NCBI GenBank assembly: GCA_009829735.1
Contig: CM020618.1
Location: 14,614,568 to 14,678,567, forward strand
DNA from: Pyropia yezoensis
Taxonomy: Eukaryota > Rhodophyta > Bangiophyceae > Bangiales > Bangiaceae
DNA length: 64,000 nt
Direction of reading: 5' to 3'
The position numbers and the translations under genes were made by a program. A model generated the notes under the pieces. The model was not told where the DNA came from. It ran no database searches and was given only the letters and a program-made list of their open reading frames with translations. Position 1 is the first letter of the stretch. Each line of letters begins with the position of its first letter. Below are positions 53,586 to 63,588 of this stretch, one piece after another.

Positions 53586-55345
53586 ATGGCCTCCGTGCCT
53601 GGTGGCGCGACGGGCCAGGGAGGCGGATTGGACGGATCATCGACGGGTGCAGCCGGCATGGCCGCGCCTTATCAACGGGCGGCCCGGAGCACGTGCCAAG
53701 TGTCGGCACCAGCGGACCAGCGTCGGCGGGAATTGCAAGAGTCGTTCGAGTTGCGGCGGCGGCCGCGGAGGCTTCACTGTTGCACCACCACCCGGACGCG
53801 TCGGCGAACCTGTCTGACGGTGTGCGGCAAGCTGCTGGTGCAGCAGCGGTCACTGCGCACGCCGTGTTGTCATCACCTCCTTCCCGAGCGCCGGTGCGAG
53901 ACGTAGCGGAGGGCAGACGTAAAAGACCTTCTTTCGCTCTCGAGACCAAGCTTCGAATCATTCAGTGGAGAGCAGCCGGCAAGGCGCGGCCGTTCATCCA
54001 CAACCAGTTGGGACGGCGCTACTTCCAGAGCGCCCTGGAAAAGATCTAACAACAGCGGACAGTGCTTGTCGCCAGATCAGAAGCCGGCGCGCATGCGACC
54101 CAGGTGACAGCGAAGGCCGGCGCATACGCTGCTGTTGATGCACAGCTGTGAGTCTGGTGCACAGCTCTGCGGGCTCGCGGCCGCAAGCGTGTGCCGCTTT
54201 CCCTGGCTATTCTGAGATGCAAGGCTTTGGAAATTGCGAGCTCTCTCGGTGTTACCAACTTCTCGGGTTCGAATGGCTACATTCAGGGATGGGCCCGACG
54301 GAATGGCTGGACCAACGTGGCGCTTCACGGGTCTGGTGCATCTGCCAACGTAGAAGAGGCGGCAACGAGGATGGCAGAGATTCGCCGTCAACTGGAAGGA
54401 GTGGACCCAGATTTGGTCTACAACGTGGACGAGACGGGTCTGCTGTACCGCTGTCTCCCTTCCCGGTCTTATGTGCCGTCGGCAGACCGACGTCTCGAGA
54501 GGGGGTCCAAGGCGATTAAGAGCAAGGATCGTGTCACGCTGACGCTGTGCTGTAACTCCAACGGGACGCATAAGCTGCCGGTTACTATTTTTAATAAAGC
54601 TGTTTAGCCATTGTGCTTCACTGGGGATGGTAACCGGTGCCCTCTGCCTTACTTTTGCCAGAAGTCGGCATGGACGGACACTAATGTCTTCCAAAGGTGG
54701 TTTCAAGAGGTCTTCCTCCCAGCCATCAAGCGTCGGACAAGGAGCCACGTCTTCTTGATTATGGACAACCCTGGCTGTCACGGGGACGTTTCGGACCCAC
54801 AAGTGACCATCATTGAACTACCGCCGAATACCACGGCAGTGTACCAGCCGCTTGACGCAGGGGTCATCGCCGCGCTGAGGCGACGGTACAAGCTTCGTCT
54901 TTTGCAGCACGTGGCCCGAAGCCTCAACGATCTCGTGGCGTCGGCAGGCCCACCCCCCGTCGTGCCACGTGGGGGTGGGCTCGAGCAAGGAGGCCAGGCC
55001 CACATGCTCGACGCCGCAAGAATCATCGACGAGGAGTGGTGGGCCATTCCCGCCGAGCACTTGGCCAATTGCTGGCTGAAGGCCAACGTGCTGCCAGTAG
55101 AAACTGTGGCAGAGGTGCGGCGTACCGTGAACGGTATTGCGCCTGCATTTGACAACGAGCACATCGATGTCTCTGACATCATCGCCCTTATGGCGAACAC
55201 CTCTCTGGCAGACGAGTTTGATGGGGCTAGCCACGCTGGCAGAGAGGAGGCGGCGAGACTGTGGTTGATTGCAGAGGACGACAGCGAGGCCATTGGTGCC
55301 ACAGTGGACATGGTGGTGTTGAGCGAGAAAGGGGATGACGAGTGA
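53586..55345 (+). pseudogene. Pogo/Tigger-like transposase relic with three nonsense codons
   Basis: From the helix-turn-helix segment onward everything is in one frame: KRPSFALETKLRIIQWRAAG (psq-type HTH), SNGYIQGWARRNGW (CENP-B HTH), LVYNVDETGLLYRC with the first D, SHVFLIMDNPGCHG with the second D, and TTAVYQPLDAGVIAALRRR with the third D. Stops at TAA 54047, TGA 54149 and TAG 54605. The N-terminal frame and start are unclear. No terminal repeats found by eye. It is a different lineage from the intact pogo-like element at 30.7 kb (VDETGL and QPLDAG versus NYDEC and LQVLDD). Confidence 0.72.
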
Positions 55346-55992
55346 GTCTGCTTCGAGGGATGGTATGTCGCTAAGGTGTTGGTTCTTTATGTGCAAGACA
55401 TGGTCACCTCCGTCAGACTGGCGGATGCCGGTTCGGACTTGACGAAGGGTCGTCCCCAAAATTGCCGAGAACAGACCAACTTCTCTCGACTCTGTCTCAA
55501 ATTGATTGTAACTATTCTTGGAAATCCGTTTCGACAACGACACCGGCCTCACAATCTTAGTCGTTTGTCCGCATTGAAGTGGGCTACTTTCTTGGATGAC
55601 ACCCGCATATAACCCAGGACGCACTGTACATCACGTAGCCGGCTGACGCCGCGTCGGGGGAGCCCTGCCGCTGCCCCATTGGGCCCACCGAGGACATAGC
55701 CTGTCTGGGCCAAATGTCGACCAGCGCCGGAAATGTCGACCAGCTGACAAGAACCACTGTGTGGCAAGGATGACTGCAGGGAACTGCACTTGACTCAGCA
55801 GTGCCAGTGTTGATCGCCTTGTATCTCCCGTGTGTGTATTTCGAACGTTTTTTTACTGAGCCACACGACACAACCCCGGCTGGTGTCGCACCCATCGCAT
55901 CCGTCCTCTCGTCGGCCCCCCCCCTCGATTTTTTCCTGCTTCCCCCATCATGCCGCCGCCTCCAACCGGAGGATCTTCCTCTGTGGAATATG
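55346..55992. other. Stretch between pogo relic and proposed LTR
   Basis: No gene recognised; lower GC content. Probably contains the 3' end of the pogo relic. Confidence 0.4.
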
Positions 55993-56389
55993 TGTTACCC
56001 AATATAAAGGATATGGGAACGACCGGCGCCCGGAAGGCAAAGAGGAAGCTATTACCGTAGAGGCAAAGAAGACAGACCTTTAGCTCTTGGACGTTCGATG
56101 GGGAGCAAGCCGGCCGAAGGCGGCGGCGAGTCCCCACGTCGCAGATAAGGGCGAAAACAATATGCCGGTCGAGCGACCGAGCGGAGGCCGGACGGCCGAT
56201 CGCTACGAGCATAGCAATCAATATAAAAGATCCCTCCAAGGCAAGGACAGATAAACAATACAAAACAAAAGTAGTCCCCCAAAGGGCGAGCCACAAGCGG
56301 ACCGATGCCAACAAGGCTGGGGCCACCAGTCAGGGGGGCTACAAGCAAGTAAATACCGGAATTCGGTACAAGGGGCGGATATGCTACAT
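55993..56389 (-). repeat. Proposed 3' LTR of Gypsy-2
   Basis: 397 bp that on the minus strand begins TGTAGCATATCC and ends GGGTAACA, i.e. TG...CA, with a TTTTATATTG box inside. The minus strand just before it reads AACGGGGGTA, a short polypurine-tract-like sequence. The start TGTAGC matches the start of one Gypsy-1 LTR end. The other LTR is not in the window, so this rests on signals only. Confidence 0.45.
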
Positions 56390-56759
56390 ACCCCCGTTGC
56401 GAGCTTCGAGCCGTCCCGGCGAGGTCCGATCCGGTGCGGCCGGGCGGCCGGATGTGGCTACCTGCCAGCGTGCGGTGGAGGGGTCGCGTCCGCGTCGTCG
56501 TTCTGGAAGCACCGGGCCGTATGGCCGTCGGGCGCTGACTTGCATGCCTGGCCGGACGCCTCGTTGGCAGGGCACTATAAGTGTCTGCCACGTCGGTGCC
56601 GCGGAGCACTTGGCCGTCGGTCGGCACGTCTTTTGACGGGTGCGCCGGCTCGACCGTCGGTCGTGGCCGGTGGCTGGCCAGTTGGCTCGTTACGCCCCGC
56701 CGAGGGGCACTACGCGGCTGTCGTTGGCTGGCGGCCGAGATCGGCCTGTGCGGCTAAGG

Positions 56760-57160
56760 GGCCAGTGCGGCCGTGCGGCAGGCGTGGCGGCACGGCATGG
56801 GCGGCCACGCGGCGCGAGCGGTCAGGGGCGTCGGCCTGGCGGCAAGGGCGGCCACGCGGCGCGGTCGACCAAGGGCGTCGGCCGGGCGGCAAGGGCGGCC
56901 ACGCGGCACGAGCGACCAAGGGCGTCAGCGCGAGGGCGGCCAAGTGCGGCCGTCGCATGGCAAGGGCGGCCAAGCGGCGCGGTAGGCCAAGGGGCACGAG
57001 TGGTCAAGGGCGTCGCGTCTTGCGGCAAGGGCGGTTACGCGGCACGAGAGACCAAGGGCGTCGGGGCGAGGGCGGCCAAGTGCGGCCGTCGAACGGCAAG
57101 GGCGGCCAAGCGGCGCGGTCGGCCAAGGGGCACGAGTGGTCAAGGGCGTCGCGTCTTGCC
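56760..57160. repeat. GC-rich tandem repeat upstream of the antisense gene
   Basis: Short AAGGGCGGCCACGCGGC-like units arranged in a higher-order repeat of about 136 bp (CGAGGGCGGC at 56931 and 57067). In the plus frame of the downstream protein it encodes RGRPRG-type motifs, but neighbouring frames are also open. Confidence 0.7.
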
Positions 57161-57193
57161 GGTTGGCGTCAGTTGCTTGTGGCTATTGCCAGT

Positions 57194-58780
57194 ATGGCAG
57201 ACGAGGTTGCCCCGGTGGTGGGCGGTGGTGAGGCGGAAGCATCGCTTGATGAATGTGCGGGGGCCGCACGGCCGGTGGTGGGCTGGTATCGGAGCCCAAG
57301 GGCGACCTACATGTTTGACGGTGTCGGGTTCGTGGCGGACCCGCCGTCGATGGAGGCGGAGCGGACCAATCGGTCATTGGCTCTGCAGCGTATCCGCGAC
57401 GCGCGGTGGGCGTCGTTGCCCAACTTCCGGGACGCGTCAATCGACGGGCGGTTCTACGAGGGCGAGTCCGTGTCGGACGTCCATGGTCATGCTGACTTTG
57501 GTCGTCAAGGGCCGAAACGGCAGGCATACGAGGTGTTGTCGTTGTCCAACGAGTTGCTGCGGTACGGGGCGGCTGGTGGTCTTCACCCTTATTATCGGCG
57601 TCTGTACGCTTGGGCGCTTGCCTTTCGTGTCGGGCAAGTTGAGACCTTTGTGGTCGCGGCCAACAACTTCGGCCGTCTTCGCCGGCTGTGGCCTTCGGCC
57701 GTGTTCTTGGCACGTGACTTGGCCGAGCGGCTTGATGTGCCTATCGCGGAGGACCATGGGCTAGAGGAGTATCTGGCCATGTTGGCTGACAAGGCTGCCC
57801 ATGGGGTGCGTCCGGCGGGCGTCGAATTTGGTCCTGCGACCTGTTCGCTTCCTAACCCGTTCCGGGATCCGACGACGTCGATTCGTCTTCGTAGGTCGTG
57901 GGACCTGGCGGCCTTTGAGCGTCGCGGCCTTTTGGCGCCGGCTTGGGCGTCCTGCCTGGGGCGCGCACGCCCGTTCTTCGACCTGAAGCGTTGGCTTCCA
58001 TCACGCCCATCGTGGTGGGTTGAGTACGGACCGTACATGGAGACGCCGGCGGCATTGTCGTACGTCGCCAGTGGGCTTAAGGACGCAGATAACGCGGCTT
58101 GGGGCGTCGTGTACGACGAGTTTTTCTGCTTTGCCTTGGCGGCTTGGGTGCATTGGCTCGTCCATGACGGACTTTTTTGCTGGTTGCCGGACCAAGTGAC
58201 CGAGTGGTTCGACGGGTTGGACGTGTCGCGGCTGGCCGATGGGCCCGGGGGTGAGGAGCGTCTTGCGATGTACCACCGTATGCGTGATGCACACGCCGTC
58301 TTCCCGTGGACAACCATTGTCGCCGACGTCCGCCGACGTGATGAGCGCACCAAGGCGGCTCGCCAGGTGTACGTCAAGTTGGACGCGACGGCCAAGTATG
58401 GCTTCGTTCTTCGTCAGCCGTGCGGCGCGTTTGATTGGAAGTATGACGCCTCGTGGGAGGGTGGTGAAGAGTCGTCTGGACCGGGTCGTGGTCCCGGTCG
58501 TGGTCGTGAGACCGGTCGTCGGGTGCGGGACGCGTCTCGGTCGTTGTCGCCGGTGGCCGGTGCGGGGTCAAGTGACCGTGTTCACCCTGGTGTGGTTGCC
58601 CCTGTGCCCGGTGGGACCGGTGGCACAGAGCCGATCTGGCCGTCGGAGTGGGCCCGTGTGGGTGCTGTTGCCCTGTTGGGTACTGACCGGGTGGGTGCCT
58701 TGGCTGGGCAAGTGGTGCCTCGTGGCGGGAACGGCTGGGGCGTTGGCCATTGCTTGGTCTCGTCAGACCGTGGAGATTGA
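57194..58780 (+). CDS. Antisense accessory protein of Gypsy-2, unknown function
   Basis: 528 residues from the ATG at 57194 (MADEVAPVVGG); the frame is open upstream to 56381 through repeats. It lies opposite to pol, between pol and the proposed 3' LTR. The region to about residue 430 looks like a folded protein rich in Trp/Tyr/Phe: ATYMFDGVGFVADPP, SVSDVHGHADFGRQGPKRQA, YEVLSLSNELLRYGAAGG, YYRRLYAWALAFRVGQVETF, PSWWVEYGPYMETPAALSYV and VVYDEFFCFALAAWVHWLVH. Alternating aromatic and basic residues resemble gag/capsid-like helical proteins more than enzymes, but I recognise no family. The C-terminus is Arg/Gly-rich (GPGRGPGRGRETGRRVRD). A CACTATAAG box is at 56571-56579. A second frame with hydrophobic segments overlaps the 3' end. 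Antisense genes downstream of pol are known in some plant Ty3/Gypsy elements. Confidence 0.55.
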   Translation: MADEVAPVVGGGEAEASLDECAGAARPVVGWYRSPRATYMFDGVGFVADPPSMEAERTNRSLALQRIRDARWASLPNFRDASIDGRFYEGESVSDVHGHADFGRQGPKRQAYEVLSLSNELLRYGAAGGLHPYYRRLYAWALAFRVGQVETFVVAANNFGRLRRLWPSAVFLARDLAERLDVPIAEDHGLEEYLAMLADKAAHGVRPAGVEFGPATCSLPNPFRDPTTSIRLRRSWDLAAFERRGLLAPAWASCLGRARPFFDLKRWLPSRPSWWVEYGPYMETPAALSYVASGLKDADNAAWGVVYDEFFCFALAAWVHWLVHDGLFCWLPDQVTEWFDGLDVSRLADGPGGEERLAMYHRMRDAHAVFPWTTIVADVRRRDERTKAARQVYVKLDATAKYGFVLRQPCGAFDWKYDASWEGGEESSGPGRGPGRGRETGRRVRDASRSLSPVAGAGSSDRVHPGVVAPVPGGTGGTEPIWPSEWARVGAVALLGTDRVGALAGQVVPRGGNGWGVGHCLVSSDRGD

Positions 58781-59081
58781 TGACGTTCTTCGTCGGGTCA
58801 GTGGGATGACTGAGTCGGAGGCCGTTGAGGCTTTGGTGTTGACGGTCTCCCGTTTGGCGGATCCGTCTCGCATTCGCGATAGCTTGCTCAGTGAGCTGCG
58901 TCGTGCGCCCTCGGTGGAGGCTCGGGCTGCGAGTCCTCGTCGTGTTGACGTTGGTGCCAATCTTGGCGTTCGTCGTCGACAGATGTCGGATGACGAGGAG
59001 GAGGATGCGCCTCGTGCGCCGGCTCGGCGTGTGCGCTCGCGCAGTTCGTCTTTTGACGAGGGCTCGCGACGTCGCCGTTGA
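58500..59081 (+). CDS. Overlapping frame with hydrophobic segments, downstream of the antisense protein
   Basis: In the frame ending at TGA 59079, hydrophobic segments VTVFTLVWLPLCPVGPVA and VWVLLPCWVLTGWVPW followed by CLVAGTAGALAIAW could be one or two membrane spans. They are followed by TVEIDDVLRRVSGMTESEAV, ALVLTVSRLADPSRIRDSLL and a basic, Ser/Arg-rich tail (ARRVRSRSSSFDEGSRRRR). It could be a separate protein, or the C-terminus of the upstream frame reached by frameshift or splicing. It stops 42 bases before the pol stop codon of the other strand. Confidence 0.4.
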   Translation: MVVRPVVGCGTRLGRCRRWPVRGQVTVFTLVWLPLCPVGPVAQSRSGRRSGPVWVLLPCWVLTGWVPWLGKWCLVAGTAGALAIAWSRQTVEIDDVLRRVSGMTESEAVEALVLTVSRLADPSRIRDSLLSELRRAPSVEARAASPRRVDVGANLGVRRRQMSDDEEEDAPRAPARRVRSRSSSFDEGSRRRR

Positions 59082-59122
59082 GGGGGGGGTTGGGAGGTGA
59101 GGGTGTTGCCGTACGGCTTGTG

Positions 59123-62100
59123 TTAGTCTTGTTTGTACTTGTGTTGGCCCTTTGGCTTGTTGTTTGTTTGTTCGTGTTTGAACATGAAGGCAGCCCTGGC
59201 CCATTCTGTTGTCTTTTTGTCCGATGTTAGGACTGGCCGGAGTATCTTCGACTCATGACAGAGCCGTTTGGCTTTTGAGAACCATGAGGCATGTTCCCAG
59301 CGTGGGGAGACCAGGAGGGTGTCCTTTGGACTGGATTGTAGCTCTGTGACCACTTGGTCAAGGGTGTGGGTGGGGGGTACCCTTAGGCAGATGCCTTGTG
59401 AGTTGTGCTCCGAGGCAGTGACATGCCTCTCCGGCTGGTAGCTCAACTGGCCATAGTGCTTGGTGAGTTCTGGGAGTTCCCAGAGTGGTCCCCATGTGGG
59501 GGAGGTGAAGTTCCGGCATGCCTCTGGCAGTGTTGACTTCATGTAGTACACAGGGATGTTTTCCTGGACCGAGCGGTCTGCGTTGTCCCATTGGACATTA
59601 GCCTGTACCACCCCCCATGGGTCGACGTAGACCGCGAGTATGTGTGGTTGCCAACTAGCGGCGGCTGCGCCAGTGAGCGCAACAAGTCCAGTTGCCAGAG
59701 CAACCTTGGTGGTTGGCTTTCGTGGCTTCCGCCACGTGTATCCAGGTATTCCTAGCTTTTTGGATCGCAAATGTCGAATGACAAGGTTACGTGACAAGTT
59801 TTCCACTGGTTCCCACGTGTCGTCCTTGGGGGTATAATCATACCATCGGACTTTGAATTCGTACGAATCTCCAGACCGTCGGTGAGACATGAGTTTTTCG
59901 ATGACGTATTCGTCGTGGACGGTTGGCTCCGGCCGTGGTTTGTCAAACCCATCGAGTAGTGGGTGTGGTGTGGACTCATTGGAGTTGTCCGGCCGGGGTG
60001 CCGCAGTGGCATGATCGCTGTTGATGCGTTTCTCGATACCATCGACGTCAATGACGAAGGTAGAGTCGTCGGCGTCGACGACCATAAATGGCCCGACGGC
60101 CTTGCTCTGCAGCTTGTTAGCTCGTTGATGGTTTGTCGTATAGACATAGTCGCCGATCTTGATCTTACGATTGCGCGTCCCAACGTGGGCATCGAAGTTA
60201 CGTTTGTAACGTTGTTGAGTCTTGGCGAGGGCCTTGATGACGGCCGGGATCTGCAGCCGCAGTCGGGCCATGAACTCGCGCTTTCTCGCGAGCGGCGATC
60301 CGTCATTGAGGGTCCCTCTTTGGGATATGGACGTGCCTGGTGGCAAGTTACGAACCGACAGGTTAGGGACACGTCGTGGGATGACAAGCTCGAATGGCGC
60401 TAGTCCAGTGGACCGATGTGGTTGGCTGTTGTAAGCCATAGTCAGGACGGGTAGAAGCTCGTCCCAGCGCTTGGGGTCCTCGGTCACGTAGTGACGCAGT
60501 TGTGTAGCAATCGTACGATTGTACCGTTCGACTTGACCGTTGGTCTGTGGGTGGGACGCGGTGGTGCGCACCGTCACGACTCCGAGTACCTTCATCACGG
60601 CGATGAAAAAGTTTGACATGAACTGGGGTCCTTGGTCGGACAAGATCTTGTCCGGTGGGCCATAGCAGGCTATCCAGTGTTCAATAACAGCGGATGAGAC
60701 GGAGATGGCTGTGATGGTCTTGAGTGCGATGCACTTTGTAAGCTTTGCAAAGCGGTCCGTAATGACCAAGATGAATCGATTTCCGCTTTTGCTTGCTGGC
60801 AAGGGGCCGAGGATGTCGATCGACAGTTCCGTCAGTGGTTCTGACGCCGGGAACAGGGTCAGAGGCGTCGTATGCTTACGCAACGCTAGCCGGTTCTGTG
60901 CACAAGTGGTGCAATTGGTGATGGTCTTGTGGATATCCGATATCATGGATGGCCAGTAGAACTTTGTTCTCATAGTGAAGTACATCTTGTTCATGCCCGG
61001 GTGGGCGGCCGTGGTGGCCATGTGTTGGAGCTTCAAGATGACATCTTGTTGCGACTTGGGGATGACCAGTTGGTCTCCATACACAGTTTTGCGACGCAAT
61101 GCGTTGTTGTCGTCAAGGTAGAATGACTTGTGTCCTCCGTTGTTGACGCTGTCGATGATCGACTTGCAGAAATCATCCGATTGTTGCTTGTTAATGACTT
61201 CATAGAAGTCAAGAGGCTTGGGGTCGGTTGTGCCTGTGTACCTGTCCGTTTGGACGCCGTGTGCCGTCTGGGCCACCGCTAGACATGGTATGTCATCGTT
61301 GATCGTTTCGTTCATCGCGTTATTGTCCGCGCGGGACAGGAAGTCGGGCAGGTGGTGACTAGCACCTGGCTTGTATTTCAGTTCGAAGTCGAACTCTGCG
61401 AGACGCATACGCCATCTCATCAACCGACCGCTAGAGTCGGCAGTGCTGTATATCCAGCTAAGGCTTTGATGGTCCGATCGGATTATGAAGGGTTGTCCTT
61501 CTAGGAAGTGCCTCAACTTGAGGACAGCCCACACAATGCCAAGGCATTCTCGCTCCGTTGTGGAGTAGTTGAGCTCCGCTGCGTTATTAGCGCGGCTCCA
61601 GTAGCCGAGTGGCTGTGGTTTTCCATTGTCGTCCGTTTGGAGTAACGTGCAGCCGAGTTGATACGCACTTGCGTCGACATCGAGCGTTAGCTCACGCCCA
61701 GCCTTAGGTAAGGCCAAGATTGGTGGGTGCACCAAGGCGTCACGGAGGTCCTCAAAGGACGCCAACTCCCCGGTCGAGGGTGGGGACAGGTCCGGTGGGA
61801 CGTCTTTCTTGGTCAACGCGTTTAGCGGTCGGGCTCTCTTGGTAAAGTCTACCACGAGCCGTCGATAGACGTTGCACATGCCGAGAAAACTCTTGAGTTG
61901 GGTCTTGGTCTTGGGGAACGTTGCTTGACGCAGGGCGTCGGTGTTCTTGTTAAGAACGTGGAGTTTACCAGGCGTTATGCTGTGGCCGAGGTACTCCACC
62001 TCGTTGGAAAACCACTTGCACTTCTCAAGATTGAGAGTCACGCCGGCCTCCCGTAGTCGGGTAAGGACCTTGTCTACATCATGGATGTGTTGTTTGGCGG

Positions 62101-63553
62101 TTGCCGAGAAGATGATGACGTCGTCTAAGTAGACGAGGCAGACTTGCCACTTGAGTCCGGAGAGTATAATATCCAGGGCACGTTGAAACGTCGCCGGGGC
62201 ATTGGTCAAGCCGAATGGCATCGTTGTCCAGTCGAAGATGCCATAGTGCGTTGTGAAGGCCGTTTTTTCTTGGTCCTCCTGCCGCAATGGCACTTGCCAG
62301 TACCCAGCGGTACAGTCGAGAGAGGTGAATACTTTGGCGTCTCCGAGGGAGTCGAGACAGTCCTCCATACGCGGGAGGGGGTACGCATCCTTCTTAGTGA
62401 TGCTGTTCAACCGTCGATAATCGACACAAAACCGGGCCTTCCCATTTTTCTTCGGTACGATGACGACCGGACTGGCCCAGTCACTGTGACTTGGTTTAAT
62501 AACCTTGAGCTTCAACATCTTGTTGATTTGATCGACGATGATCGCCCGTTTGAACGCACCGGTTCGATAGGGCTGCGCCCTTATAGGGGCAACCCCGGGT
62601 GGGGTGACGATGGCGTGCTCTGTAGCATGTATGACCCCGAGGGTCCCGTCCCACATCTTGCCATGCTTGGCCAACATCGACATAATTTGCGCGTGCAAAT
62701 GTTGGGGAGCCCCGTCGAGGTTGATGTCGTCAAGTGACGGTTTGGGCTGTTCGGTCTCTGGGTTGGTTGACCCCGTATCCTCCGTCGGGGCGGCGAGGAC
62801 TTGCCCGAGGTGGGGCTCGGCAAACGCGAGGACGCAGCCCATTCGCAGGATGGCCGTGTCTGGCCCGAAGTTGCATACCTTAACCAGAAATGGTTCGTCA
62901 GGTTTGATGGTGGCGAGTCCGCGGGCGACTGCCATGGTCTTGTGTCGGCACAATCGTGCGTTTGGTTGAAGAGTAACCAGTCCCGGCGTGTCACATCTGA
63001 CCATAATCCATTCCTCGGTCTTGCCCTTGAGGCGCGTTTGTTTGCAAGCACGGACCTTGGTCGACCCCCCGGCCCATTGGGGCTCCATGACGTCGTCTTG
63101 ACGGATGCTCAGGATTGGGGAGTGGCCGATCGAATGGTTTTCAGCACCTTGCCAAACGATACGTTTGCGGGCGGGCAGGATTGCCTCGATGTGCTTATCG
63201 ATGAACTCGGTCCCGAGTATGCACTTGACCGACAGGTTGGGCGTAACGTAAAAACGTTCAAAAGCTTGAACCCCTCCGGTGTCGATGAACAAGTGGATGG
63301 CTTGGAGAGCCTTGATTGTTTGCCCGTTGGCATCAACAATGTGCGGTGCACTGGTTAACGTGTCGGCGTAGTCGCGCCAATGTGGCGGTAGAACATCCGG
63401 CCGGATGAGGTTGACGCCAGCTCCGGTATCGAGGATGGGTCTCATACTCCGCGTGTTCGCGAGCTCCGTGCCTATACAGGCGGCGATTTCATAATGTCGA
63501 TGAGCTTTGCTCAGTATCTTGGTGACCTTAGGTCTATCTTGTCGGGCAGGCAA
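59123..63553 (-). CDS. pol: Gypsy-2 pol polyprotein: protease, RT, RNase H, integrase, chromodomain, extra C-terminal domain
   Basis: 1476 residues without interruption. Protease: PILDTGAGVNLIRP (residues 40-53). RT: FCVDYRRLNSITKKDAYPLP, FGLTNAPATFQRALD and CLVYLDDVIIFSAT (YLDD near 474). RNase H: LTLDVDASAYQLGCTLLQ and LNYSTTERECLGIVWAVL. Integrase: HPGMNKMYFTMRTKFYWP with NCTTCAQ (zinc finger), then LGPLPASKSGNRFILVITD, ILSDQGPQFMSNFFIAVM and SHPQTNGQVERYNRTI (DD35E). Chromodomain: EFKVRWYDYTPKDDTWEPVE at about 1211-1265. About 205 further residues follow with a hydrophobic stretch (VALATGLVALTGAAAASW), IPVYYMKSTLPEACRNFTSP and LLVSPRWEHASWFSKAKRL; no known Gypsy domain explains them. The gene is likely active or recently inserted. 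Confidence 0.88.
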   Translation of the reverse strand: MPARQDRPKVTKILSKAHRHYEIAACIGTELANTRSMRPILDTGAGVNLIRPDVLPPHWRDYADTLTSAPHIVDANGQTIKALQAIHLFIDTGGVQAFERFYVTPNLSVKCILGTEFIDKHIEAILPARKRIVWQGAENHSIGHSPILSIRQDDVMEPQWAGGSTKVRACKQTRLKGKTEEWIMVRCDTPGLVTLQPNARLCRHKTMAVARGLATIKPDEPFLVKVCNFGPDTAILRMGCVLAFAEPHLGQVLAAPTEDTGSTNPETEQPKPSLDDINLDGAPQHLHAQIMSMLAKHGKMWDGTLGVIHATEHAIVTPPGVAPIRAQPYRTGAFKRAIIVDQINKMLKLKVIKPSHSDWASPVVIVPKKNGKARFCVDYRRLNSITKKDAYPLPRMEDCLDSLGDAKVFTSLDCTAGYWQVPLRQEDQEKTAFTTHYGIFDWTTMPFGLTNAPATFQRALDIILSGLKWQVCLVYLDDVIIFSATAKQHIHDVDKVLTRLREAGVTLNLEKCKWFSNEVEYLGHSITPGKLHVLNKNTDALRQATFPKTKTQLKSFLGMCNVYRRLVVDFTKRARPLNALTKKDVPPDLSPPSTGELASFEDLRDALVHPPILALPKAGRELTLDVDASAYQLGCTLLQTDDNGKPQPLGYWSRANNAAELNYSTTERECLGIVWAVLKLRHFLEGQPFIIRSDHQSLSWIYSTADSSGRLMRWRMRLAEFDFELKYKPGASHHLPDFLSRADNNAMNETINDDIPCLAVAQTAHGVQTDRYTGTTDPKPLDFYEVINKQQSDDFCKSIIDSVNNGGHKSFYLDDNNALRRKTVYGDQLVIPKSQQDVILKLQHMATTAAHPGMNKMYFTMRTKFYWPSMISDIHKTITNCTTCAQNRLALRKHTTPLTLFPASEPLTELSIDILGPLPASKSGNRFILVITDRFAKLTKCIALKTITAISVSSAVIEHWIACYGPPDKILSDQGPQFMSNFFIAVMKVLGVVTVRTTASHPQTNGQVERYNRTIATQLRHYVTEDPKRWDELLPVLTMAYNSQPHRSTGLAPFELVIPRRVPNLSVRNLPPGTSISQRGTLNDGSPLARKREFMARLRLQIPAVIKALAKTQQRYKRNFDAHVGTRNRKIKIGDYVYTTNHQRANKLQSKAVGPFMVVDADDSTFVIDVDGIEKRINSDHATAAPRPDNSNESTPHPLLDGFDKPRPEPTVHDEYVIEKLMSHRRSGDSYEFKVRWYDYTPKDDTWEPVENLSRNLVIRHLRSKKLGIPGYTWRKPRKPTTKVALATGLVALTGAAAASWQPHILAVYVDPWGVVQANVQWDNADRSVQENIPVYYMKSTLPEACRNFTSPTWGPLWELPELTKHYGQLSYQPERHVTASEHNSQGICLRVPPTHTLDQVVTELQSSPKDTLLVSPRWEHASWFSKAKRLCHESKILRPVLTSDKKTTEWARAAFMFKHEQTNNKPKGQHKYKQD

Positions 63554-63588
63554 GGGTGCGTCGGGGAGACTGCCCGGTGGTCCTCGAC

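Noticed and set aside
53100..55700. Terminal inverted repeats for the pogo relic
   Set aside because: Visual comparison of both flanks gave no convincing pair.
56800..57160. CRISPR-like or regulatory repeat array
   Set aside because: Units are adjacent without unique spacers and show minisatellite variation.
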